Source: Asterionellopsis glacialis (lineage: Eukaryota > Bacillariophyta > Plagiogrammaphyceae > Rhaphoneidales > Asterionellopsidaceae). From it: a stretch of DNA of 23,896 bases. Position 1 is the stretch's first letter. Every line of letters starts with the position of its first letter. The translations under genes and the position numbers were made by a program. Positions 9,626 through 18,440 of this stretch are shown one piece after another. The notes under the pieces were generated by a model. That model searched no databases. It was not told where the DNA came from and saw only the letters and a list, made by a program, of their open reading frames with translations. The stretch covers positions 1 to 23,896 of the forward strand of contig WKLE02001577.1 of the NCBI GenBank assembly GCA_014885115.2, in the 5' to 3' direction.

Positions 9626-10469
9626 CTTCTACACGACAATTGTGAATTTGTAAAAGGGAGTAATTGTGTGAAGGAATGGTCGAAGTGGAGGATAAAGCAC
9701 ACCTATCATACGTAGTGTTCAATGTGGAGGGCGATGGGACGGGACGGTCTTCATGCATCTTTGCAAGATCTTAGATTTTTTTTTTTTTTTTCGTTTCGCT
9801 CTGGGTCGGTGGCGGGATGCGAAACATCAATCATGATCATGATTCATGATTCATGATGATGTCCTCCCGTCCCGTACCAGGTACCTTATCATACCTGTAG
9901 GTCCTACCTGGTAGGGGTCCAACTGACCGTACCTAACGGTACGTACCAGGTACCCAGGTAAACCAGGTATAGATACCATCCACGTAGACTAAATTAGGAT
10001 TATCTGTAGATAGCGGCCGTCTGTTCTACTGAAGCAATGTATTGTAAACTACATCAAAGCTCATGGGACAAAAACTCTCCTCGTACTGACCTACTATGAA
10101 ATCAAGGGTAAGAATAAATACTAATATAAGAACTGACTGTCCGTGTAATTGAACGAAGATAATATTATTTTTTTATTACAAATGAATAGGGATCTCTGCG
10201 CTCCTGTAGGAAATAAATACAATAAGGTTTACATTTTTTCAGGAAGGAATAACGTACAGGCGGACAGTCGAGAGTTCTCTTTCAACATCAAACATTTTTT
10301 TTTATAATAGTAATATCTCATACACTCGTAACGGGTTCGAACAAGAACCCCCCACTATTTCAAGCTTTTTTGTTTTCATTCTCGCCATAAAAAAGAACAA
10401 ATTACACGCTGAACAGTATCATCAGACATCACAACACAACGAAAAATACTTCTGACGCAGAAAAAAGAC
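9626..10469. promoter_or_regulatory. divergent promoter region with repeat cluster
   Basis: This 844-base region separates the methyltransferase (-) from the acyltransferase (+). It contains a T run at about 9778-9792, a CATGAT/ATTCATG microsatellite-like stretch at about 9828-9862, a cluster of TACC(A/T)GGTA motifs (9875-9883, 9905-9913, 9944-9952), and a small hairpin GGGTTC/GAACCC at 10333-10350. The last 90 bases before 10470 are A-rich and suit a 5' leader. No gene is seen. Confidence 0.5.
9875..9952. repeat. TACC(A/T)GGTA motif cluster
   Basis: Three exact copies lie at 9875-9883, 9905-9913 and 9944-9952, with near-copies between and after them (ACCCAGGTA and AACCAGGTA at about 9953-9969). 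The motif is a palindrome apart from its central base. The cluster lies in the gap between two divergent genes. Confidence 0.7.
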
Positions 10470-11635
10470 ATGAGAAAGTTATCAACGCTAATCATCCCTC
10501 TCATCTACTCAAGCTATAGAGTGCATGGTTTCCAAAGCTCAGTAACAAGATTATGCACTACTACAAGAGGACACTCTTGCAGCTCTCGTTATAGTCCGAC
10601 AGGGCAGGATACATTCCAAAGCGTCTCCCTCTTATCTGACATCGAACCACCATGCACGTTGGATAATCCACCTTCAACGGAAGACCAAAAAATTGGACTC
10701 TTGGAGGCCTCAATCATAAAGGTTACAATGATAACATACATTGCGTCTATGTGCGTCGCGTTGCCAATAAGCTTACTCCCTATCTCGATACTTGGTAGCA
10801 TGAAAACCTTGTCAAAAGCACAAAGTGAACACCTCTCCCTTCAAGCAGGACAGTTTTGTGCAAGGTCTCTCCTGAAGATTATGCCTTTTGTCAATATCAC
10901 TGTTATACCATATGAATATGAAAAAAACGAACCCGAGCCAACCATTTGGGTTGCCAATCATGTAAGTGCCTTGGATACTTTCCTCTTACTAGCTGCAGAT
11001 TTGGATCTTCGTGGCAAAAACAAAAGGCCTATCAAAACAGTATATGTGAGTATTATTAAGCAGTCTCTTTGAAATCATTCAATTTCTATATTGATCCTTG
11101 GAATTCTCACAGCTCAGTGCTTTTATCATTAGCACAGTGGAAAGGATTGGACGAGAATCCAGTAACAAAGATGCTTTTTCACATGGCTGGCTTTATTCCA
11201 GTGCAGATGGCGGCCAATGGATCGGGCAATCCAAACGAATATGATCGTGGATCATTCAAATCAATGCTAAAAATGGTGAAAAAAGCTTTCAATGATGGTT
11301 TTGATGTTTTGATCATGCCCGAGGGACAACTAAACCCTACACCAGAAAGTGGTCCACTCCCTGTATTCCCTGGTGCTTTTGCTCTTGCCAAGATGAGTCG
11401 CAGACCGATTCGCTTCGTAGGAATTCATGGCTCCCACCGACTCTGGCATGCTGATGAGAAAATTGGAATGAAAGTTACCGGGAAAGATATTATAATGAAA
11501 GTTTATCCTCCAGGAAGAAAATTTGATGGAGGAGATGACTTTGTTGAGACATTCAGTAGTGTAGTTGGTGAATTCGGGAAAACCGGTAGAGATTTGCCAG
11601 AACAGGAACTGAATAGGAGGCTTTTTGAAGGATAA
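10470..11635 (+). CDS. plastid 1-acyl-sn-glycerol-3-phosphate acyltransferase (LPAAT/PlsC family), two exons
   Basis: The coding sequence is 10470-11045 joined to 11138-11635, giving 357 residues. Residues 1-20 form a signal peptide ending HG before FQSS (Phe 21), the Phe-at-+1 context of plastid import. A membrane segment spans about 84-110. Acyltransferase block I is NHVSALD (163-169). After the splice come WKGLDENPVTKMLFHMAGFIP (193-213), the block with MPEGQLNPTPE (252-262) in place of the usual PEGTR, and PVFPGAFALAK (266-276). The reaction is lysophosphatidate plus acyl donor to phosphatidate, the second acylation of plastid glycerolipid synthesis. Without splicing the frame ends at a TGA at 11070-11072. 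The variant EGQL block could mean a different acceptor specificity. The gene converges on the binding-protein gene, 272 bases away. Confidence 0.85.
11046..11137 (+). other. spliceosomal intron (92 bases) in the acyltransferase gene
   Basis: The donor is GTGAGT at 11046-11051 and the acceptor is TTAGCACAG ending at 11137, preceded by the T-rich GCTTTTATCATT. Exon 1 ends exactly at a codon (phase 0) and exon 2 resumes at TGG 11138 in the frame that carries the rest of the enzyme. The earlier AGs at 11112, 11117 and 11132 give the wrong frame. Confidence 0.8.
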
Positions 11636-11907
11636 GAATAAAAAGTTTGAAGTCGCAAAATCATAGTCCCTAATAATGGCTAAATTATCATCCATTATTT
11701 CTAATAATTTTTGTCTGCCAACATACTTAAGACTGTACTTCTAAAGACTTACGCTAGTGAGATAGATGGCTACTACACCGAAATGAAAAATACAAAACTC
11801 GAGATGATCAAAGATACTATATGTTGTGAAATATGTCATACTATTGTAGCATTTTTGTTAAGGTCAAGAGCTGAATATCAAATTAGTTCAAAAGTCTTCG
11901 TCTTCCT
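11636..11907. other. short convergent intergenic region
   Basis: These 272 AT-rich bases lie between the stop codons of the acyltransferase (+) and the binding-protein gene (-). They must hold both 3' UTRs. Nothing else is seen. Confidence 0.4.
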
Positions 11908-13486
11908 CTACATCGAAAGAGAGAGAACAGAGAGGGTTGAAGCAAACACGGCCATCGCGGCAGAGGCAAGCTTGAAACCAGAACTATCCTTGGAGCTATT
12001 ATCATCAGGATTCGCATCATCTGGATTGGTGTCCTCCGGGATAGTATCATTTTTTGGATTTTCGTCATTAGGATTCGCATCTTCCACCGTGTCAGGTTTC
12101 GTGCAGGGGGTGGCGGAAGTCACGAGGGGTGCACTGGTGTCCTGACACTGCTCAGGGGTACCCGCGGGTTCACTGTACACATTACGGAGCCACCTCCTTT
12201 TATAATATTCTGTTCCAGAGGTGCCAACGACGGAACAGACATCCGTAAGAACAACATCTAAATTTGTTGTCACGAAGAAGTAAATGAAGGAAGAAGAGGG
12301 AGGAATTAGAACTACAGAGAAAGAAAATGTGTTTCGCTTTTGGTACTTTCAAATAATGTTGCGCAATCTTCATTTCGAAACAAACAAGCTTACCAGCTTC
12401 CGCTCGGCGCTCTCCCCACCACGCATCTTCTCCGACACCCAGGTAATCATACACCTTTTTATTTTGGACACTCTTAAACTCGTCAAGTACCTCCTTATTT
12501 GTGGAATAAACGTCTTGCCAATCATTACTGGGGTAAATCCAGTAATCAGCATCTTTTCCGAATTCAAGGATTTCATCTAGACTCAGATCAAATACCCCAT
12601 CATAACCGGGAACAGGAACACTCCAGTTTCCTCCGGTAGAATCAAGAATATTGGCAGAGCAAGCTTGTGCATACTCGCAGTAATAGTTAGGGCACTTGCC
12701 GACAGACCACCCTTTAGAATACGTTGAATAATAAGCCCAAAGAAGAGTAGGTTTAGGTGTATCGGCTGTAGCAATCGCTGCATTTTCCTCCATACAAGCA
12801 TAGCGTTCTTGGGATTGTTGGTACTGTTTGTTGGCTTCTGCCTCAAGATTAAAGAATGTAGCATAGAATTTGTGCCATTCAAATGTACCAAAGTTAGTGT
12901 TCTCATAACTTTCGGATACAGTGATTTGGTTCTTGAACATGGCCACGTTCGACCATGCTCCTTTAAAAATGATAGGTTCCCCTCCGTCCTCAGTAAGTAG
13001 ACCTTTAAGAGCGTCCTCGTCTGTGGTATTCAAAATGTTAAGAATTTCACCGTTTTCAATCAAATCAAGTGCGCAGTCCGAAGAAAGATAATCAGTGGAA
13101 CTTAAATACCCAGTAATTTCTGTTCGAAGTCCCAAAAGTTCTAAATGGGTAAGATGAATAGCTCCTGTGAACGCAACTCCGTTTTGAATGGGAACAGGAA
13201 CGACCGCAGTATGTCCAGCCTCCATCTCATCTGCAGGTGGCTCAGTACCACACTGATAGAGTAGATACGTCTCGCCTGCTCCCTTATTGGTGATGATTTT
13301 GTAGGACTTCCTGTACTCGATTGTCCAGTATTTCGACTCTTCAACTACAGCCTTGTCAGGGAAGTAATCGGTCTCAGCGTTGAAGGTGGCAGGATCAATA
13401 CAACCTTGTTGATTACTACTTTCTTCAAGTCCATAGGACGGAGAAGATAGTAGGAAAGCAGTAATGGCAATCGAAAAGAATTTCAT
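11908..13486 (-). CDS. GPI-type cell-surface periplasmic-binding-protein homologue (possibly CBA1- or FBP1-like), two exons
   Basis: On the minus strand the exons are 13486-12394 and 12257-11908, giving 480 residues. A signal peptide (about 1-19, MKFFSIAITAFLLSSPSYG) leads a Cys-rich ectodomain. Segments such as PTLLWAYYSTYSKGWSVG, FDLSLDEILEFGKDADYWIYP and, across the splice, EAGKLDVVLTDVCSVVG match the strand-helix pattern of BtuF/FhuD-type (class III) substrate-binding proteins, including the late D-V-V-L-x-D helix. An acidic Asn/Asp/Pro-rich stalk (about 421-455) follows, then SSKDSSG and a C-terminal hydrophobic tail without basic residues, as expected of GPI attachment. Diatoms use surface proteins of this fold for cobalamin (CBA1) and ferrichrome-type iron (FBP1). 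Which ligand applies here cannot be read from sequence. It is divergent from the nucleotidase-kinase gene. Confidence 0.6.
12258..12393 (-). other. spliceosomal intron (136 bases) in the binding-protein gene
   Basis: On the minus strand the donor is GTAAGC at 12393-12388. The acceptor is AATTTAG ending at 12258, downstream of a long C/T-rich tract (about 12300-12275). Exon 1 ends in phase 1 and the joined codon is G+AT (Asp), continuing into VVLTDVCSVVG. Unspliced, the frame continues into low-complexity sequence and stops at 12200. Confidence 0.8.
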
Positions 13487-14757
13487 AATTTTTTTTAATG
13501 GCTCTTGGTGGTGGACTTACTGCACAGAGTGTCAAGTGTCAAAAAAATGATGATAGAGCATAAAATTTTGGTCAAATTTTTTTTGTGAGGTTTAGTTTGA
13601 CATCAGAAGATTGGATGGATCTTGGATGGATTCCTAAACGAGGATCTTCAGTGGATGTCAGCCTGCCTTTGTGATGGAATATTGATACGCAGTGGACCAA
13701 CTTGTACGGTAGTCGTACACAATGTGAAGCACGTGTTTCATGGGCATCATCTCGGCCTCAACAATATTATAATAATAGGGTAGGATCCCAAGGTGCCACA
13801 CGTAGACCCTAGCTGGTACCTGGTACAAGATACTCGAGTACCTGGGGTACCGGTATTTATTGTAGCACAAAAACTCCGGAAGATAATACCGGTACATACT
13901 ATTTTTACTATCGAAAGGGTCCTACGTCCTCTACCAGGTGTTTCTTGGATTCCTCTCCCTTATGATTCCTACGAACTACGGTAGGTGCTGTATTATATAT
14001 AAATAGTCTACCGTAAGTAGGACTAGGACCTATTATGCTAACACACCAACCGTACCTGGTAGAGGTATGACCTACCGTACCAGGTACAGATGAAAGTGAC
14101 AATCAAGACGTACCTGGTCGTAATGGTAACCTCGTCCTTTACCAGGTACCAGGTACACCGGTAGACTACCAGGTACACAAAGATATCAAAGGTTGATGCG
14201 CCTGTCTTCGGTACCTCCGGGGTTCTTTTGTTGTGTTTTCTGTTTTGTCACACGGGATGCGAGTCTTTTACTCTGGTGGTGTGATTCCTTTCCTTTATGT
14301 ATCTTTCGAGATCGCTTTGTCAACACCTAAGCATACCAGTGCACACCAAAACTTCTACAAACACAAGGGATTATTGATGTAAAGATAACCCACGTATTAT
14401 TCTTTTTAAAGACTCTGCATTAGTTAGTACGTACTTGACGCACGGTCTGCGATTTGTGAATCGTACAGAGACAAGCTCCAAATCTTGAAAGAGAGAAAGG
14501 CAAGCACTGTATCCAAAGTGAGTGACTCGTTTAGACAGACGGAAGGAAACTCGTAATTTTCGAAAACCAAGCCATATTACAATCGACAATAGCAGCAGTT
14601 GTATAATAATTGTTTTTACAGAGAGCTCTGACAAAGTTAGCTTTTTAAAGGCTCTCCACATTCTGCAAATACCGGCATACAACAAATTGCACGCGTCTCT
14701 CTTGCAAGAGACAGACAGACCAAGGATATACATCGACGACTGTAAAAGGAAAAAGCA
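13487..14757. promoter_or_regulatory. divergent intergenic region with repeat cluster
   Basis: These 1.27 kb separate the binding-protein gene (-) from the nucleotidase-kinase gene (+). The half near the minus gene is T-rich (run at about 13577-13584) with a GGATGGAT/TTGGATGG short direct repeat near 13610-13630. The centre holds the densest TACC(A/T)GGTA cluster. The last 400 bases look like ordinary promoter and leader for the + gene. Open frames here are short and not protein-like. Confidence 0.5.
13817..14175. repeat. TACC(A/T)GGTA motif cluster (largest)
   Basis: Exact copies lie at 13817-13825, 14053-14061, 14078-14086, 14140-14148, 14147-14155 (overlapping by two bases) and 14167-14175. 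Near-copies such as CTACCAGGTG (about 13931) and TACCTGGTC (about 14111) lie between them. GGTACC and related half-sites fill the rest. The cluster contains no gene. Confidence 0.7.
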
Positions 14758-17337
14758 ATGACCATCATTGGTATTGCTGGATTGACATCAGTTTTACTTA
14801 ATATGATATCGGTATCACAGCTTTTATCATCCTGTATGGATGCCAGTCGTATAGGGTGTGAAGTTATACGTGATTTTCGTGCAACGCAAATCACTACCAA
14901 AGAACAAAATAATGATAATGGACAAACCATAACAACAGGAACACTCAAGGAAGAAGGTGATATAAGATCGGTCGTAACACAGGCTGATGTTGACGCACAA
15001 GCTAAAATTGTAGGTGGTCTCAAGGCATTGTGGGGGGATCAATTACGTATTATTGGTGAGGAAGATGATGATGATTGTAATTATTCCAATCCACCTACAT
15101 TGCGTACAGATCTTCTTTCGTCTTTGTCTGATGATAATGATAATGACCAAGTACCTATAGAAGAATTAACTGTCTTTGTAGATCCTTTAGATGGGACAAG
15201 AGAATTTGTGGAAGGGCGTGTTGAAAATGTGGCATGCCTTGTTGGTATTGCAAGAAACAAACGATCGTTAGGTGGGATCATTGGATTACCATTTCCAAAT
15301 GGTAAAACGAATGCGAATGTAGTTGTACATTATGCATTGTTAGATGATTATGGTGATGGGCTTTGTAGTGGTACTTGGGAAGGAGGGAAAGAATTGGTAT
15401 CACAACTACAAGAAACCAAAGAAGCTGAAGAAGACAAAGAACAAATCATTTCTGTCTTGGCTGGAGATTCCAAGGATCCAATATTACGCAATGCAAAAGA
15501 GGCATGTTTGTCGAGTACACAATCGATCATGACAAAACTTAATGCCAACAAGAACAGTTCTTCACCACCGAAACAGAAACTTATTGGTGGTACAGCAGCA
15601 AAACTTCGTACTATTGCTTTGGGATCAAATTCAATTACTGTATTACACTTTAAAACTATGCTCTGGGATACATGTGGACCTGCAGCATTACTACAAGCAA
15701 AGAATGGGAAGATAACTGATTTATTTGGATCGCCTTTGGTACATGCACCGAAATCAGATGAAACGTATGGTAATGTATTTGGTGTTGTAGCATCGTCTGG
15801 GGAATCACATATGGCTAAACTTCATGATGAACTTTGTGCTACCATGAGAGCAAATACAAATGCAGTAGAAACACTTTTAGGGAACAAGTACATGGGTGGC
15901 AGTGCCATTACTGGTCCACAAGCTGTAGATGTTGCAAGAGATCTTGATGGTGTACCTCTTGATGTATCTTGGATATCTTCTCATATCGCTGGAGATGAAG
16001 CGGCACTTAAGGCTTACACTGCTCCAGAATCAGATGCTATACGTGGGATGATGTCTAATGGTTGCCGATTAATGTTACATTGGAACCATCAGGGTGATGA
16101 TGACAATGGCAATGACGACAAGAATAAAAATCTTCCCTCGAGTGTATTTTACAAACGTGTTGTGATGGGTGATTTAGCACATTCACGTCACAAATTGAAA
16201 ACAACACCTCATAAGGTAGAACGTGATGTGAAAAGTTATCAAGTTGAAACGGCGTTCTTAACTAGCAAGGCATGCCAAAATGGATTACGCGAGGAAGCTG
16301 GTGTACATGTTAACCGTGTCTATGGTGCCGATCTACGACCACGGAAAAGTCAATCACCCATTGAACAAATGGAAAGTCGGTTTGCATTGTTGTTGGAAGA
16401 TTTCTCGGAACAAGATGGGTGGACGCAGCAATGGCTCCTTGATGAAAAGGCATCAAGGGCTGCACTTCAAGCATTTGCTAAAATGCATGGATACTTTTGG
16501 CAAGGTTCAAAGTTTTGGTCTCATGATGGTGGACAACTTGGTAAAGATCTTGAAGAAGCTGTTTGGTCAAATGGTGGGTATATGCAACCAGCCTTACAGG
16601 GGTATTCTCAATTGGAAAAGGTTGCAGATGGGTGGAAGGCACGTCTTCCTGATTTCAAAGACGATCTTAAAGGTATTGAGGAACTTCAAGATGTTGACTT
16701 AAACACACTTGGTGAACGACTTGAGAAGGTAGCCAAAACTGTTGGAGTAGAAGCTCATCCATTTGCAAAAGATTCCAATTTGGCAAAAGATATGTTCCAG
16801 TATCGTACACTCATTCATGGTGATCCAAAACAATCCAATATTTTTTTCCGTAAAAGACATGGCAGAAAGAGCAATGATTGTGATTCTGACGGCAATGACG
16901 ATTTAGAAGTTGGTCTTATTGATTTCCAATGGAGTGGATTCGGACTTGCTGCAACTGATGTAGCGCACACTATTTGTGCTGCATTGCAGCCATCTTGTAT
17001 ATCTTATGATGGTTCAAAGGAAAATGAATTACTGGATTACTACTATGAATGTCTTGTAAAGTCCCTCGTGGAGAATGGTGTAGCATCAACGGAAAAAGAT
17101 GTACATGACCATGTATTTCCACGTCATTTGTTACAAAAGCAATATGACAGTGCGGTGTTAGATATCGGTCGCATGGTATTTGCCTATGCTTGGGCTAGAT
17201 GGAAAGCTGAATCAACACCTACTGCAGCATCATTCAACCGCAACGCATACAACAAATCGACCAAGAATGCCTTATGGCTTGTTGTCAGGGTTTCGGAGAT
17301 ACTCAGTGCCAGAGAGAAAGCTGCCACCTTCTCTTGA
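14758..17337 (+). CDS. bifunctional 3'(2'),5'-bisphosphate nucleotidase / CHK (EcKinase)-type kinase fusion
   Basis: A single intronless frame encodes 859 residues. The N-terminal half is a BPNT1-type member of the inositol monophosphatase superfamily: metal-site GEED (100-103), VDPLDGTREFVEG (141-153), LGGIIGLPF (171-179), IGGTAAKLR (276-284) and WDTCGPAA (303-310). Such enzymes dephosphorylate 3'-phosphoadenosine 5'-phosphate (PAP) to AMP. The C-terminal half (about 455-850) resembles CHK/EcKinase and aminoglycoside phosphotransferase-like kinases: Lys in FYKRVVM (466), Glu in YQVETAF (497), catalytic loop HGDPKQSN (687-694) and metal-binding IDFQWSG (721-727). All key catalytic residues of both halves seem present, so both could be active. 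No targeting signal is clear. The kinase substrate is unknown. Decayed copies of its 3' end lie at 20495-20754. Confidence 0.85.
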   Translation: MTIIGIAGLTSVLLNMISVSQLLSSCMDASRIGCEVIRDFRATQITTKEQNNDNGQTITTGTLKEEGDIRSVVTQADVDAQAKIVGGLKALWGDQLRIIGEEDDDDCNYSNPPTLRTDLLSSLSDDNDNDQVPIEELTVFVDPLDGTREFVEGRVENVACLVGIARNKRSLGGIIGLPFPNGKTNANVVVHYALLDDYGDGLCSGTWEGGKELVSQLQETKEAEEDKEQIISVLAGDSKDPILRNAKEACLSSTQSIMTKLNANKNSSSPPKQKLIGGTAAKLRTIALGSNSITVLHFKTMLWDTCGPAALLQAKNGKITDLFGSPLVHAPKSDETYGNVFGVVASSGESHMAKLHDELCATMRANTNAVETLLGNKYMGGSAITGPQAVDVARDLDGVPLDVSWISSHIAGDEAALKAYTAPESDAIRGMMSNGCRLMLHWNHQGDDDNGNDDKNKNLPSSVFYKRVVMGDLAHSRHKLKTTPHKVERDVKSYQVETAFLTSKACQNGLREEAGVHVNRVYGADLRPRKSQSPIEQMESRFALLLEDFSEQDGWTQQWLLDEKASRAALQAFAKMHGYFWQGSKFWSHDGGQLGKDLEEAVWSNGGYMQPALQGYSQLEKVADGWKARLPDFKDDLKGIEELQDVDLNTLGERLEKVAKTVGVEAHPFAKDSNLAKDMFQYRTLIHGDPKQSNIFFRKRHGRKSNDCDSDGNDDLEVGLIDFQWSGFGLAATDVAHTICAALQPSCISYDGSKENELLDYYYECLVKSLVENGVASTEKDVHDHVFPRHLLQKQYDSAVLDIGRMVFAYAWARWKAESTPTAASFNRNAYNKSTKNALWLVVRVSEILSAREKAATFS

Positions 17338-17643
17338 GTGCAACACAGGAACACTTGTCGCCTCCCCTTGCAGTTGTACATGTGTTGATTGCTAGTTCTT
17401 GGAATAGTTCACATGTGTAAAAGGACTCATTGCAACGAAGCAAACATGAAGAACAACAAGCGAATGTTTTGTAGTGATCCACATAGAGGAGTAAGACAAA
17501 CAAGCAACAACAACGGATTACCGACAAAGGGAAAAATGTAGCACGTAAACGCACTGTAGGCATTTATTGGTACTAACAAAAAATAAAACGCAAATGTCCA
17601 AAAGATTTTCATCGTCGTCCTGACAACATTTTCTTCCATACTG

Positions 17644-17693
17644 GTGCGTGTCCCAAAGAGGTTCTTTATGCCGCGCCGCTGCGGGACACGCAC
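17644..17693. repeat. perfect 11-bp inverted repeat (hairpin), GC-rich loop
   Basis: GTGCGTGTCCC (17644-17654) pairs perfectly with GGGACACGCAC (17683-17693) around a 28-base loop containing GCCGCGCCGC. It is far more GC-rich than its surroundings. Parts recur at 20652-20672 and 20745-20754. It could be a structured RNA, a 3'-end signal or a repeat remnant. Confidence 0.6.
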
Positions 17694-17970
17694 GAATACA
17701 TATTTTTCAGTGTCATGTCTTTTCATTCTCTTTCTAGACTACTTACAAGAGGGAAAGGTTCGCCGTGTAGCAGCACTGGGTGACACTTCATGTTAATTAT
17801 TAGGCATGCATGCGACATTCTTGCGACATGCAACAAGAACCGGAATCAAGACTTGAAGTGACAAACGGCTTGTAGAGAAATGATTAACTTTTGACTATGT
17901 AAAGGTATGTTTCTGACACCCATGTGATCGCATTGGTCGCATGATCGTTGAAGGTACACAAGTACGGCTT

Positions 17971-18134
17971 TATTGCAGGTACCACTCATTAGCGAGAAGA
18001 TCCGCGAATTACCCGGCATGTACGGAACAAACAAGTGTCAACCCAAGACAAATATTGCAGGTACCGCTCATTAGCGAGAAGATCCGCGAATTACCCGGTA
18101 TGTACGGAACAAACAAGTGTCAACCCAAGACAAA
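17971..18134. repeat. tandem duplication, 82 bases x 2
   Basis: Unit 17971-18052 is repeated at 18053-18134 with two substitutions (ACCACTC/ACCGCTC and GGCATG/GGTATG). The high identity implies a recent event. The unit is non-coding and lies about 310 bases upstream of the SLC35F6-like start codon, so it might change promoter strength. Confidence 0.9.
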
Positions 18135-18440
18135 TATAATTCGCGATTGATTATTTGTTGCCTCCCTAAAGTTGGCGATCCCACTTGGTTTCATCTGACA
18201 TCTCCATACATATAGTTCGCATTCTTATCATCAACAACATTACATGTATCATCAATAGAAGTGCATGCCCTTATAAACAGTATCATACAACATCAAACCT
18301 CCCCAAATTTTCTACCTAACCTTTATCCATCGACAAGGTTCCCATCATTCTATTTACGTACCATACAGCAAGGTTCTCGCACAGGTCTTTGAACGCATTT
18401 AAATTGTACGCACGAGTGACTTTAGAATAAGATCAACACC

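Larger units (their letters stand above)
17338..18440. other. intergenic with hairpin and tandem repeat
   Basis: These 1.1 kb separate the fusion gene from the SLC35F6-like gene. Besides the hairpin at 17644-17693 and the tandem repeat at 17971-18134, I see no gene. The last 200 bases are C/T- and A-rich and probably hold the promoter and leader of the transporter gene. Confidence 0.45.

Noticed and set aside
11046..11112. Shorter 67-base intron ending at the CACAG at 11112
   Set aside because: It would put exon 2 out of frame with PEGQLNPTPE; the acceptor at 11137 keeps the frame.
11069..11635. Separate gene starting at the ATG at 11069
   Set aside because: This ATG lies inside the intron; the frame downstream is the second half of the acyltransferase, whose block I is in exon 1.
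12284..12580. 98-codon plus-strand open frame
   Set aside because: It covers the intron and exon of the minus-strand binding protein and has no protein-like pattern.
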